Shown: positions 8,206 to 17,244 of the stretch, one piece after another
Layout: each line of letters opens with the position of its first letter
Numbering within the stretch: position 1 is the stretch's first letter
Origin: Acidobacteriota bacterium
Lineage (GTDB): Bacteria > Acidobacteriota > Terriglobia > UBA7540
Length of the DNA: 40,903 nucleotides
NCBI GenBank assembly: GCA_902812365.1
Contig: CADDZC010000032.1
Coordinates: 1 to 40,903 of the forward strand
Reading direction: 5' to 3'
Program-made: the position numbers and the translations under genes
The notes under the pieces: model-generated
Seen by the model: the letters and a program-made list of their open reading frames with translations, nothing else
The model's database searches: none
Told to the model about the DNA's origin: nothing

Positions 8206-8280
8206 GGCGCGGTACCCAAGTGGTAAGGGAGAGGTCTGCAAAACCTTTATGCGGGAGTTCGATTCTCCCCCGCGCCTCCA
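8206..8280 (+). tRNA. tRNA-Cys (GCA)
   Basis: A complete 75-nt cloverleaf with encoded CCA. The acceptor GGCGCGG pairs with CCGCGCC, the anticodon loop CTGCAAA gives anticodon GCA, and the T loop is TTCGATT. It lies 39 bp after tRNA-Gly and is probably processed from the same precursor. Confidence 0.98.
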
Positions 8281-8492
8281 TTCCTTTCGCTGGCTGAGTC
8301 TTCCGTGATTCTGAACCCACCGCGTTGAGCGGCGGAACAAATGTTGAGCTTGATGCGGGCCGAGCACGCTCTGAAGCACGAGCGCATCTCCACACTCCTA
8401 CCGCCTCTGCGGGCGGGTTGACACCGCGGGCCGGAAAGGGCGAAGCTTGCTTGGCGGCGACCAGGCGGTTGCCGCAGCGAAACACGCCGCCT

Positions 8493-8921
8493 ATGACCCG
8501 GAAGCAGGTCGCGCTGGTGATGCTGGTGGTGGTTGCGGCCTCAGGTTTGAGCGCCTGGGTCGCCTACCGGCGCGGCTTGCAGGCCTCCCGCGACCTCATC
8601 CGTGGCCGGGGGCCGGCGAAATCGATCGGCGCCTGCGTGGATTTCACCCAGGCCGGTGATCACACCGGCGAGACAGCTTGCGTAACCGGGCGCGTGCTGC
8701 GCGTGTTCACCTCCCGCAGCGGCAACACGTTCCTCGACTTCTGCGCCGATTATCGGCACTGTCCGTTCACCAGCGTTATCTTCGCCTCCGATCACGACAA
8801 GTTTGGGAATCTGGAGAGCCTGGCCGGTCGCACGGTTGAGCTGCGCGGGGCGATCGTACCCTATCAGGGGCATGCCGAGATCGTCGTCCACGATCCGGAG
8901 CAGATTCATGCCGAAGAATAG
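8493..8921 (+). CDS. Membrane-anchored OB-fold-like protein
   Basis: A 142-residue protein. Residues 6-25 form an uncleaved-looking signal anchor (VALVMLVVVAASGLSAWVAY). The rest resembles an exported OB-fold nucleic-acid-binding-type domain: ETACVTGRVLRVFTSRSGNTFLDF gives the first strands, and VELRGAIVPYQGHAEIVV gives the closing strands. The two cysteines at C127/C134-type positions (FCADYRHC) could form a disulfide outside the cytoplasm. Substrate and role are unknown. The TPR gene starts 14 bp downstream with its own GAGGAGG, so the two are likely co-expressed. ATG 8493 starts the hydrophobic anchor; the longer frame from 8325 gives only low-complexity residues. Confidence 0.75.
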   Translation: MTRKQVALVMLVVVAASGLSAWVAYRRGLQASRDLIRGRGPAKSIGACVDFTQAGDHTGETACVTGRVLRVFTSRSGNTFLDFCADYRHCPFTSVIFASDHDKFGNLESLAGRTVELRGAIVPYQGHAEIVVHDPEQIHAEE

Positions 8922-8935
8922 ACCGAGGAGGTCGG

Positions 8936-9949
8936 ATGCGACGAAACACGAAGGGGTGCGCAGAAAGGGACCGGAGGCGTCCAAGCGGGAAGCCGCTCCG
9001 GGTCTGGACTTGGGGCCTGCTGTGCGCCTGGTGCGTTCTGCCGCCCGCCCGGGCGGCTGATCAGGACCCGGTAGCCGAAGCCGAGAAGGCAGTGAAGGCC
9101 GCTGCCACCGCCTCCGCCAAGTCCGCCGCGCTGGTCGAACTGGGGACGGCCTACCTGAGGACGGGTGATCAGAGCCAGGCGGAGGCGGAGTTCAAAGCGG
9201 CACTCGACCTGGATCCGCATCGCCTCGCCGCCTATCTCGGCCTCGGACGCATCCGCCTCTTGCAACGTCGGCTTCCCGAGGCGGCGGCGGAGTTTCGCGA
9301 AGCCATCCGCGTAGCCCCGAACGCCGCCGCCGGTTATGCGGCACTGGGCGAGATGGAGCTGGACACGGGCCATGCCGCCGAAGCCCGAGCCTTGTTCGAG
9401 AGGGCGGTTGCCCTCGACCCCAGCGACTGGCAGAGTCAATACCATCTGGCGACGCTGGTCGCCGAGGCGGGTGAAACGGAGCGTTCCGCCGAACTGCTCA
9501 CCCTGGTCGTTCGGTCGCATCCGGGTTTCGCGCCCGCGCGCGAGGCGCTGGGCCTCCAGTTGCTCCGCCGCGGAGACCTCGAGGGCGCGAGCGCCCAAGC
9601 CAACGCCATTCTGGGACAGAACCCGCAGGCGGCGGAAGGCCATCAGTTAATGGCGCTGGTGTTGTGGAAAGAACGTCAGCCGGAGGCAGCCCTGGGCGAA
9701 GCGGGTCAGGCGCTCGCCGCCGTGCCGGGCACGCCTCGGATGCTGGCGCTCGAAGCCTTGCTGCTCTGGCAGGCCAACCGCAAGCGGGAGTCTCGGCGCT
9801 TGTTCGCGCAAGCTTCAAAGATTGAGCCGCACGCCGGCTCAGCGGAGGTTTTTTGCCGCCTGCTGGTGTGCGACAGCCGCGACATTAACATCGTGGCCGA
9901 CTTTCTTCGCCGGAACCGCTGGGTGAGTGAACCGAGCCCGGAGCCGTGA
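8936..9949 (+). CDS. Secreted tetratricopeptide-repeat protein
   Basis: A 337-residue protein. After a basic N-terminus (1-22), residues 23-40 (VWTWGLLCAWCVLPPARA) form a signal peptide ending in an ARA-A type cleavage site. Residues 60-290 are tandem TPR helices, for example AYLRTGDQSQAEAEFKAALDLDP and AYLGLGRIRLLQRRLPEAAAEFREAIRVAPN, with at least seven 34-residue units. TPR proteins scaffold protein complexes, and the location suggests the periplasm or cell surface. ATG 8936 has GAGGAGG at a 4-nt spacer. Its partner is probably the OB-fold protein directly upstream. Confidence 0.85.
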   Translation: MRRNTKGCAERDRRRPSGKPLRVWTWGLLCAWCVLPPARAADQDPVAEAEKAVKAAATASAKSAALVELGTAYLRTGDQSQAEAEFKAALDLDPHRLAAYLGLGRIRLLQRRLPEAAAEFREAIRVAPNAAAGYAALGEMELDTGHAAEARALFERAVALDPSDWQSQYHLATLVAEAGETERSAELLTLVVRSHPGFAPAREALGLQLLRRGDLEGASAQANAILGQNPQAAEGHQLMALVLWKERQPEAALGEAGQALAAVPGTPRMLALEALLLWQANRKRESRRLFAQASKIEPHAGSAEVFCRLLVCDSRDINIVADFLRRNRWVSEPSPEP

Positions 9950-10013
9950 TCGGGTCTTCCCACTCCGGCAGCGATGCGCTTAGCGACGGCGACCCGAGGC
10001 AAGTCCTGCACGA

Positions 10014-11048
10014 TCAATGCGGGCGCGGCCACTCGAGGATAACTTTGGCGGCTTGGCCCGTCTCCATAACTTCAAAGGCTCGCTGAAATTCATCGTAGCG
10101 GAACCGGTGCGTAATCACCGGGCTGATGTTGAGGCCCGATTGCAACATCACGGTCATCTTGTACCAGGTCTCATACATCTCGCGGCCGTAGATGCCCTTG
10201 ATGGTCAGCATGTTGAAGATCAGAGTGCGCCAGTCAATGGCGACTTCGCCGTCGGGAATCCCCAGCATGGCGATCTTGGCCCCGTGGCTCATATTGGCCA
10301 GCATGTCGCGGAGCGCGGCGGGCTGACCGGACATCTCCAGGCCCACGTCAAAACCTTCGGTCATTCCCAGCTTTTTCTGGACCTCAGCCAGAGTTCCTTC
10401 TTTGACGTCGAGCGCCAGCGTGGCCCCCATCTTGGTGGCCAGCCGGAGCCGGAAAGGATTGACGTCCGTGACCACGACGTAGCGCGCCCCGGCGTGGCGC
10501 GCAACCGCCGCCGCCATCAGCCCGATCGGGCCCGCCCCGGTGATGAGCACGTCTTCGCCCAGCACCGGAAAGGACAACGCCGTGTGCACGGCGTTGCCGA
10601 AAGGGTCGAAAATCGCCGCGATGTCCAGGTCGATCGAGGGGTGGTGCCGCCACAGGTTGGTCATCGGCAGGGCGATATACTCGGCAAAGGCCCCGGGCCG
10701 ATTGACGCCCACGCCCGCCGTCCGCGCACACAGATGACGCCGACCTGCCAGGCAGTTCCGGCAACGCCCGCAAACCACGTGGCCTTCGCCGCTGACGATT
10801 TCGCCCGGATAAAAATCGGCTACGTTCGAGCCAACCTCGACGATCTCGCCCACGAACTCGTGGCCGACCACGAGCGGCACCGGGATCGTCCGGCGCGCCC
10901 AGTCGTTCCATCGGTAAATATGCAAATCCGTGCCGCAGATTCCCGTACGGAGCACGCGGATGAGGACGTCATTAATCCCGATCTTGGGCTCCTCAACCTC
11001 TTCCAGCCACAGTCCCGGCTCACTCCTGCTCTTAACCAGCGCTTTCAT
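10014..11048 (-). CDS. tdh: L-threonine 3-dehydrogenase (zinc alcohol dehydrogenase family)
   Basis: A 344-residue medium-chain dehydrogenase close in length and motifs to bacterial Tdh, which oxidises L-threonine with NAD+ to 2-amino-3-ketobutyrate. Catalytic zinc ligands are C38 (GICGTDLH), H63 and E64 (GHEFVGE); structural zinc ligands are C93, C96, C99 and C107. A Rossmann glycine motif GAGPIG lies near residue 170, and NPFRLRLA follows the acidic VVTD end of the second strand, as expected for NAD. Tdh normally works with Kbl, but no kbl gene adjoins it, so a related polyol or sugar substrate is possible. ATG 11048 is preceded by GAGAGGAGG on the minus strand. It diverges from the kinase gene across a 152-bp region. 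Confidence 0.85.
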   Translation of the reverse strand: MKALVKSRSEPGLWLEEVEEPKIGINDVLIRVLRTGICGTDLHIYRWNDWARRTIPVPLVVGHEFVGEIVEVGSNVADFYPGEIVSGEGHVVCGRCRNCLAGRRHLCARTAGVGVNRPGAFAEYIALPMTNLWRHHPSIDLDIAAIFDPFGNAVHTALSFPVLGEDVLITGAGPIGLMAAAVARHAGARYVVVTDVNPFRLRLATKMGATLALDVKEGTLAEVQKKLGMTEGFDVGLEMSGQPAALRDMLANMSHGAKIAMLGIPDGEVAIDWRTLIFNMLTIKGIYGREMYETWYKMTVMLQSGLNISPVITHRFRYDEFQRAFEVMETGQAAKVILEWPRPH

Positions 11049-11200
11049 CGGCTTCCGCCTCCTCTCCCGAAGCAAGGCGCCGCCCTTGCACCTTACCGCA
11101 ACTTTAACCATACTGCACTGTGGAGCGGGAGTTGAAGTAAAGATGCCTTGGCGAGGGGCCGCCCGCTGAGTTTCCCTGACGTGATTTTGACCCGCCATCG

Positions 11201-12229
11201 ATGGCGAGCGCCGAGTTCTTCATTACGTGCGAGAATCTGCCGACCTACTTGGTGCAGCAGGGATTGGTGGCCGAGGGTCAACCGCTCGCCGTCCGCGAGC
11301 TGGGAGGCGGTGTCTCGAATTTAACCTTGCTGGTCGAATGTCCCGACAGCGGCGCCTCTGGCGAGCGATGGGTGGTGAAACAGTCCCTCGGCCAGCTGCG
11401 CGTCACCGAGGATTGGCGCAGCGACCGAGCACGGATCTTCCGCGAGGCTGAGGCTCTGCGGGCCCTCGAACCTATCCTGGGGGATTCCGTTCCGCGGGTG
11501 GTTGCGGTGGATCGGGAGAATTATCTCTGTGTCATGACCGCCGCGCCACAACGAGCGACGGTCTGGAAAGAGTCGCTCCTTGCCGGGCGCTGCGAGCGGG
11601 TCGTAGCCTGCGACGCCGGGCGGCTGTTGGCGCGCATCATCGCGGCATCGGGCGCCAACCCGCATTTTCACGAGCGGTTCTCGGATCGCGATGTGTTCGA
11701 TCAACTTCGCATCGATCCCTACTATCGCACGACTGCGCGCCGGCATCCCGGCTTGGCGACAGAGTTCGCCGAGCTGATTCGTGACACCTGGGAGAGGCGG
11801 AGCTCGCTCGTGCACGGGGATTACAGCCCCAAGAACATGTTGGTGGAGGGCGACAGAATTTTCCTCATCGACTTCGAGGTGGCGCATTGGGGCGACCCGG
11901 CATTTGATTCCGGCTTCCTGCTCAATCATCTTTGCCTCAAGGCCTTTCACCGCCCGCCGTTCGCCCCTCTGTATTTCGACGCCGCGCGCGAGTTCTGGGC
12001 CGCGCTCGTTTGCGGCCTGCCCGCAGACGCTCCGGCCGATTTCGAAGGCCTCACGGTGCGCCACCTGGCGGCATTGATGCTGGCCCGCATCGACGGCAAG
12101 TCACCCGTGGAGTACATTAAGGACGAGGCCACGAAAGGCCGGGTCCGGCAGGCGGCCAGCCGGCTGTTGGCCGACCCGCCGGACACGGTGGCGGAGGCTC
12201 TGGCCAACATCGGGCGGGCGATCGCCTAA
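11201..12229 (+). CDS. APH-family small-molecule kinase (methylthioribose-kinase-like)
   Basis: A 342-residue protein-kinase-like phosphotransferase of the aminoglycoside/choline/methylthioribose kinase superfamily. Visible motifs are the ATP-binding lysine K60 (WVVKQSL), the Brenner motif HGDYSPKN with D207 and N212, and the metal-binding D224 in [12 protein letters not shown]. The N-terminal [12 protein letters not shown] and overall length fit methylthioribose kinase-like members, but no other methionine-salvage gene (mtnA, mtnB) is nearby. The enolase-like gene starts 26 bp downstream, so they probably form an operon. The substrate is unknown. Confidence 0.8.
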   Translation: MASAEFFITCENLPTYLVQQGLVAEGQPLAVRELGGGVSNLTLLVECPDSGASGERWVVKQSLGQLRVTEDWRSDRARIFREAEALRALEPILGDSVPRVVAVDRENYLCVMTAAPQRATVWKESLLAGRCERVVACDAGRLLARIIAASGANPHFHERFSDRDVFDQLRIDPYYRTTARRHPGLATEFAELIRDTWERRSSLVHGDYSPKNMLVEGDRIFLIDFEVAHWGDPAFDSGFLLNHLCLKAFHRPPFAPLYFDAAREFWAALVCGLPADAPADFEGLTVRHLAALMLARIDGKSPVEYIKDEATKGRVRQAASRLLADPPDTVAEALANIGRAIA

Positions 12230-12255
12230 GGTTTTGCCAAAAAGGAGGAGCTGCG

Positions 12256-13572
12256 GTGCCCCTCATCGTTGCCATTCGCGCCCGCGAGGTGCTGGACTCG
12301 CGGGGAAATCCGACGGTGGAAGCGGAGGTACGGCTCGAGGACGGCGCGTGGGGCCGCGCTTTGGTACCTTCGGGAGCCTCCACCGGTCGAGCGGAGGCGC
12401 TCGAGCGGAGGGACGGAGATCCGAAACGCTACGGGGGCAAGGGCGTCCGCAAGGCCGTTGCCGCCATCGAGCAGGAAATCGCTCCGGCGCTGCGAGGGGC
12501 GGAGGCCGGCGAGCAGCGGAGGGTGGATGATCGCCTGAAGGCGCTGGACGGAACGCCGAATCGGCAGCGCCTGGGCGCGAACGCCGTTCTTGGCGTCTCG
12601 CTGGCGGTGGCTCGCGCGGCAGCCTCATCCGCCGGCGTGGCTCTTTATCACTACTTGGGAGGAGCGTCAGCGGTTGAACTGCCCGTGCCCGCCGTCAACA
12701 TTCTAAGTGGGGGCATTCATGGCGGCGGCAATTTTGACATTCAGGACTTTCAGGTCGTCCCCTTGCGCGCCGAGCGGTATTCGGACGCCCTCGAGCAGGC
12801 CGTCGCCATCCGCCGCGCCATGAAGGAAGTGCTGCGGCGGCACGGGGCTGACACGCCCGGCGTCGCCGACGAAGGGGGATACGCGCCGCTGCTAAAATCA
12901 AACGAAGCGGGTTTCGAGATGATGGTCGAGGCGATCGACCGCGCAGGGTTCCAGCCTGGCAAGGACGCGGCCATTGCCGTCGATGTGGCGGCCAGCCACT
13001 TTTATCGAGACGGCGTTTATGACCTCATCGCCGAAGGGTTGAAGCTGACAACCGAGCAACTGATCGAGCGGCTGGTTGCCTGGGCCGATCGGTATCCCGT
13101 GATCTCGATTGAGGACGGTTTGACCGAGGAAGAGTGGGGGGGATGGAGACGATTGACGGAGGAACTCGGCGGCCGCTGTCAATTGATCGGCGATGATCTG
13201 TTCGTGACCAACCCTGAAAGAGTGCGTCAAGGCATCCGGCAGGGCGTGGCGAATGCGGTGCTCGTCAAAATGAACCAGATCGGCACCCTCAGCGACACCC
13301 TGGACGTCGTGGAAATGGCGCGCCGCCACGGCTATCGCGTCGTGATCAGTGCCCGCTCAGGCGAGACGGAAGACACCTCTATGGCTGACTTGGCGGTGGC
13401 CACGGGTGCCGGACAGATTAAGGTTGGCGCCACGACGCGCTCCGAACGGCTGGCCAAATACAACCGTTTGCTGCGCATTGAAGAGGAGCTAGGCCAACGC
13501 GCCGTGTATCGAGGAGCCGCCGTTTTTAAGGGCTTGACAAACGCTCCGGACGGCGATGGATCGGGGGCGTAA
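12256..13572 (+). CDS. Enolase-family protein with altered active-site residues
   Basis: A 438-residue enolase homologue; classical enolase interconverts 2-phosphoglycerate and phosphoenolpyruvate. Using E. coli-type positions, retained residues are the SGASTG loop (39-44), H155, E206 (ADEGGYAP), metal ligands D243, E286 and D313, catalytic K338 (LVKMNQIGT), R367, S368 and K389. Two active-site positions differ: the normally invariant His of SHRSGETED is Ala366 (SARSGETED), and the Glu of IQEF is Asp164. The GGxHADNN loop reads GGIHGGGN. It could be an inefficient enolase or a paralogue acting on another 2-phospho-acid; annotation simply as eno is unsafe. GTG 12256 has a strong AAAGGAGGAG at a 5-nt spacer. 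It follows the kinase gene closely. Confidence 0.85.
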   Translation: MPLIVAIRAREVLDSRGNPTVEAEVRLEDGAWGRALVPSGASTGRAEALERRDGDPKRYGGKGVRKAVAAIEQEIAPALRGAEAGEQRRVDDRLKALDGTPNRQRLGANAVLGVSLAVARAAASSAGVALYHYLGGASAVELPVPAVNILSGGIHGGGNFDIQDFQVVPLRAERYSDALEQAVAIRRAMKEVLRRHGADTPGVADEGGYAPLLKSNEAGFEMMVEAIDRAGFQPGKDAAIAVDVAASHFYRDGVYDLIAEGLKLTTEQLIERLVAWADRYPVISIEDGLTEEEWGGWRRLTEELGGRCQLIGDDLFVTNPERVRQGIRQGVANAVLVKMNQIGTLSDTLDVVEMARRHGYRVVISARSGETEDTSMADLAVATGAGQIKVGATTRSERLAKYNRLLRIEEELGQRAVYRGAAVFKGLTNAPDGDGSGA

Positions 13573-13955
13573 CGTCGCTCGCGGGCCGTTCGGCGCTCAA
13601 ACAATTCACGGCGCCTCTTTTTGCCTTGGGAACCCTGCGGGTGGAGGGGACAGCCTTCTCCGAGGCCCTCTGAGGCGAGCGAAGCGCCCCCGGGGTTCCT
13701 CGAGCCCGACGGCGAGCGCCAGACTTCAAACCGCACCTTCCATTCTGTCCTCCCCCAAACCTGGCCCTGAGCTATCTGGCTGGCTCGTCAAGCGTTGTCG
13801 CTTCATCGTCGCCTCCGCCCGAAAGGCCTCCGGGGTGCTACGAGTCTGCCGGACGAGTACAGTTCCTTGACGAGAGTTCCGCCGCAATGGTAACGTTCGG
13901 GAGATTGTCGGCCGGCGTTGGCGCGGCGGGGTGGACATCCTAGCTTGGAGACGCC
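13573..13955 (+). other. Intergenic region before the SBBP gene
   Basis: A 383-bp region with no supported gene. A weak promoter-like pair, TTGACG (13867-13872) with GTAACG 17 bp later, is the only candidate for expression of the large downstream gene. No terminator with a T-run was found after the enolase-like gene. Confidence 0.4.
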
Positions 13956-16900
13956 ATGAGTGCGAATCGCGTTGCGGGGTGGAAGTGGTGTATTTGGGTT
14001 GTCGGCGTCGCCGGGTTAGGAGCGGCTTCCAGTGTCATTCACCGAGGTGTCGGTCAGGAGGCCAGGGTCCGGGCCGATTCGGTGCCCGCCTCGGTCGAGG
14101 CTAAGACTAAGTACCAAATTTTTCAAGAGTATACCAGCCTCCCCCTCAGCTTCGAAGCTAACCAAGGCCAGGCGCCATCGGGCGTACGCTTCCTATCCCG
14201 AGGCGGCGGCTATACCCTTTATCTGACGTCACGGGGAGCCTTGCTGACCCTCCGGGCGGCGGGCCCAAGGCCGATTGTAAAGCATCCGGGGCAGGCGGTA
14301 TCGAGCAGCCCGCCGGTTCGGCTGACCTTCAGCTTTCCCGGCTCCAATCCGATGCCGCAAGTCATTGGTATCGAAGAACTTAGTTCTAAGAGTCACTACT
14401 TCATTGGCCGCGATCCTGCTGCTTGGCACCGCAACGTCCCCAACTACGCCCAGGTGCGGTATGTCCACTTATACGCGGGCGTAGACTTAGTCTATCACGG
14501 GCATCGCCGTCAACTAGAGTATGACTTTGTGGTTGGCCCGCAGGCCGATCCGAAACGGATCGTGGTTGAGATTGCCGGAGCCCAGCAGGTGAGGACGGAC
14601 CGAATGGGTAATCTGGTGGTGGGAACCATGAGCGGATCCGTTATGGTGCGTAAGCCTATGGCTTATCAACAGGTTACAGGCAATAAGCAGCGTCGTGTCG
14701 CCGTTTGTTACATTGTCAAGGAGCGCCAAGCCGCCTGCCGGCGACGGAATCCGCATCAGCGATTGGGCTCCGAAACACATGCGGCCGCTCACCCTGAGGC
14801 TCGAACGGTTTCGAGCCTTAAGTTGTTCGACGTTCGGTTTCACGTGGCCCACTACGACCGCCGCCGCCCGCTGATTATCGATCCCGTCCTCAGCTATTCG
14901 AGCTATCTGGGAGGCCTAAAAGACGAGTCGGGGAATGCCATTGCGGTCGATTCTGCCGGTGCCGCCTATGTGGTGGGCCAGACGCTCTCCAGTGCCAACG
15001 ATAACCCTCCGTTTCCCACCTCCAACCCGGAGCAGCCCTCTTGCGCCAGTTGCAGCGCGGGCGCCCCAGATGCTTTCGTGACCAAGATTAGCCCAGACGG
15101 CACGAAGCTTGTCTATTCCACCTACCTGGGCGGGAGCTCGGCCGACGCGGCCAATGCCGTGGCTGTCGACTCGGTGGGCAATGCCTATGTGGCTGGCACG
15201 ACTTATTCAACGAATTTCCCGACCACTGCTGGAGCCTTCCAATCCACACCGATTGGGGCGCCTGTCTTTCCGGATGCTTTCGTGACCAAGCTCAACGCCG
15301 CCGGTTCGGCGCTGGTCTATTCCACGTATCTCGGCGGGAGTTTCGAAGACGATGCCTTCGGCATCGCTGTCGACTCCGCGGCCAATTGCAGCCCCGCCGG
15401 TTCGTGCGCCGCCTACGTTACCGGGCGGACCGCCTCAGCGAACTTTCCGCTGAAGAATCCTTATCAAGCTACTCTAGGCGGCGGCAGCGGCTTTGACGCG
15501 TTCGTTACGAAGCTGGATCCGACCGGCGCTAGCGAAGTTTATTCCACCTACCTCGGTGGCAGCGCGGAGGACGATGGATTTGCTATCGCCGTCGACGGGT
15601 CCGGTAACGCCTACGTCACTGGCCAGACGCAATCCAACAACTTTCCCACCAATAAGGCTTATCAGGCAGCCTTTGCGGGTGCGTCGGATGCCTTTGTCTC
15701 GAAGTTGAGCTTTTCCAGCTCCACCCTGACTCTGGCCTATTCGACTTATCTTGGGGGCAGCGGCGCGGACGTCGGTTTCGGCATCGCGCTCGGCTCTGCC
15801 GGCGATGCCTACGTGACCGGTCAGACGCAATCCAACAACTTCCCGCTCACTAACGCCTTACAAAACACTTTCGGCGGAGGCGGCAGCGACGCCTTCGTGA
15901 CCCATCTCAAGGCGGACGGCTCCGGACTGCTCTATTCGACCTACCTGGGGGGAAACGGGAGCGATACGGGCGCATCCATCGCCGTGGACGCGAACCAGAA
16001 GGCGCATGTGGCCGGATTCACGACATCTTCCAACTTCCCCACCGCAAACGCCGTCCAGACGACTTACAAGAACAATCAAGACGCGTTTGTGAGCCGCCTG
16101 ACCCCTTCCGGCTGTTCCTTAATTTTCTCGACTTTCCTGGGTGGATCGGCGAAGGACGGCGCCTCCGGAATTGCCGTCGATGCGGCCGGCAACAGCTACG
16201 TGGTGGGCACCACCTTCTCGAACGATTTCCCGACCCAAAGTCCGTTCCAGGCGACGACGGGCGGTGGCAATGACGCCTTCGTCGCCAAGATGACCGCCTT
16301 CACCGCCCCCGCCGCCTGTCTGTCGGCCTCCAATCTGACCTTTTCGCCCCAGAATGACACCACGACGAGCGCGGCGCAGACCGTCACCCTGACGAATGAC
16401 GGCGATGCCGCTCTCAGTATCACCAGCATCGTTGCGACCGGCGACTTTGCGGAGACGAATACGTGCCCGAGCGGGAGCAACACCCTGGCTCCAGCAACGA
16501 ACTGCACCATCAGCGTCACGTTCAGCCCCACTTCGGCCGGGCCCCGCGCCGGATCGCTGACGATCACCGACAACGCCGCCAACAGCCCTCAGGTTGTCAG
16601 TCTCAATGGTACGGGCAACGATTTCGGCCTGACGCTGTCGCCGGCGTCGGCAACGATCAACCCCGGACAATCGGCCACCTTCACGCTGACCCTGACGCCG
16701 TCGCCCAACTTTACTTCCACGGTCAGCCTGGCGTGCAGCGGCCAACCTCCCGACGGCAGTTGCAGCCTTTCGGTTCCTTCGATTACGCCCTCGGGGGGCA
16801 ACCCGGTGACGGCCACGGTGACCGTCACGACGCAGGCCCCGTCGGTCGTCTTCCCCGGTCGCAGCCGGCGCAACGGGCCGCGATTCGTGTCGCCGGTGAT

Positions 16901-17156
16901 GGTCGTCGGGTGGGAGCTGCTGGCGCTGCTGGCCGTCCTCCTGGCGGCACGGTGGCGCGTCTTCGCGGCTCCTGCTGTTCGGCTGGTGTTATCGCTGGTC
17001 ATCTTGATGCTGCCGGTGCTAGTCTGGAGTGGTTGTGGCACAGGAGGCGGCAGCAGCGAGCCGTCGTCGACGCCGCCCGGCACCTATCAGATTAAGGTGA
17101 CCGCGACGGCCGGCACGCTGACGCACACGGTTAGCGCCGCGCTGACGGTCCAGTAG
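13956..17156 (+). CDS. Secreted seven-bladed SBBP beta-propeller protein
   Basis: A 1066-residue exported protein. A hydrophobic N-terminus (12-28) is followed by a domain beginning LPLSFEANQGQ, the type seen before SBBP repeats (about 55-310). Seven SBBP repeats follow (about 312-765), each with a YSTYLGG...AIAVDSAGNAYVTG core, predicting a seven-bladed propeller. Then comes a choice-of-anchor D/ASPM-like domain (about 785-885, with CTISVTFSPTSAG), and an Ig-like region from about 890. Near residue 985 the Ig-like region is interrupted by Arg-rich sequence, two hydrophobic segments and WSGCGTGGGSS, after which a final strand pair resumes to the end. A surface or adhesion role is an inference. 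The ATG follows CTTGGAGACGCC. Confidence 0.88.
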   Translation: MSANRVAGWKWCIWVVGVAGLGAASSVIHRGVGQEARVRADSVPASVEAKTKYQIFQEYTSLPLSFEANQGQAPSGVRFLSRGGGYTLYLTSRGALLTLRAAGPRPIVKHPGQAVSSSPPVRLTFSFPGSNPMPQVIGIEELSSKSHYFIGRDPAAWHRNVPNYAQVRYVHLYAGVDLVYHGHRRQLEYDFVVGPQADPKRIVVEIAGAQQVRTDRMGNLVVGTMSGSVMVRKPMAYQQVTGNKQRRVAVCYIVKERQAACRRRNPHQRLGSETHAAAHPEARTVSSLKLFDVRFHVAHYDRRRPLIIDPVLSYSSYLGGLKDESGNAIAVDSAGAAYVVGQTLSSANDNPPFPTSNPEQPSCASCSAGAPDAFVTKISPDGTKLVYSTYLGGSSADAANAVAVDSVGNAYVAGTTYSTNFPTTAGAFQSTPIGAPVFPDAFVTKLNAAGSALVYSTYLGGSFEDDAFGIAVDSAANCSPAGSCAAYVTGRTASANFPLKNPYQATLGGGSGFDAFVTKLDPTGASEVYSTYLGGSAEDDGFAIAVDGSGNAYVTGQTQSNNFPTNKAYQAAFAGASDAFVSKLSFSSSTLTLAYSTYLGGSGADVGFGIALGSAGDAYVTGQTQSNNFPLTNALQNTFGGGGSDAFVTHLKADGSGLLYSTYLGGNGSDTGASIAVDANQKAHVAGFTTSSNFPTANAVQTTYKNNQDAFVSRLTPSGCSLIFSTFLGGSAKDGASGIAVDAAGNSYVVGTTFSNDFPTQSPFQATTGGGNDAFVAKMTAFTAPAACLSASNLTFSPQNDTTTSAAQTVTLTNDGDAALSITSIVATGDFAETNTCPSGSNTLAPATNCTISVTFSPTSAGPRAGSLTITDNAANSPQVVSLNGTGNDFGLTLSPASATINPGQSATFTLTLTPSPNFTSTVSLACSGQPPDGSCSLSVPSITPSGGNPVTATVTVTTQAPSVVFPGRSRRNGPRFVSPVMVVGWELLALLAVLLAARWRVFAAPAVRLVLSLVILMLPVLVWSGCGTGGGSSEPSSTPPGTYQIKVTATAGTLTHTVSAALTVQ

Positions 17157-17244
17157 AGCAGAAAGATCACCGCCGCTCGGACAACGCGCGGCTGTGGATT
17201 CGACATCTGAAGGTCAAGGATCGAGACGCGGCAGGACTGAGGAG

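Noticed and set aside
7930-8379. Reverse frame of 149 residues containing ESNSRIKVLQTSPLPLGY and RDSNPRLRPWQGRTLPL
   Set aside because: This is the well-known spurious translation of the antisense of tRNA genes; it spans both tRNAs exactly.
10017-11135. Forward frame of 372 residues opposite tdh
   Set aside because: It is the antisense of a clear dehydrogenase gene and has no family resemblance; long antisense frames are expected at this GC content.
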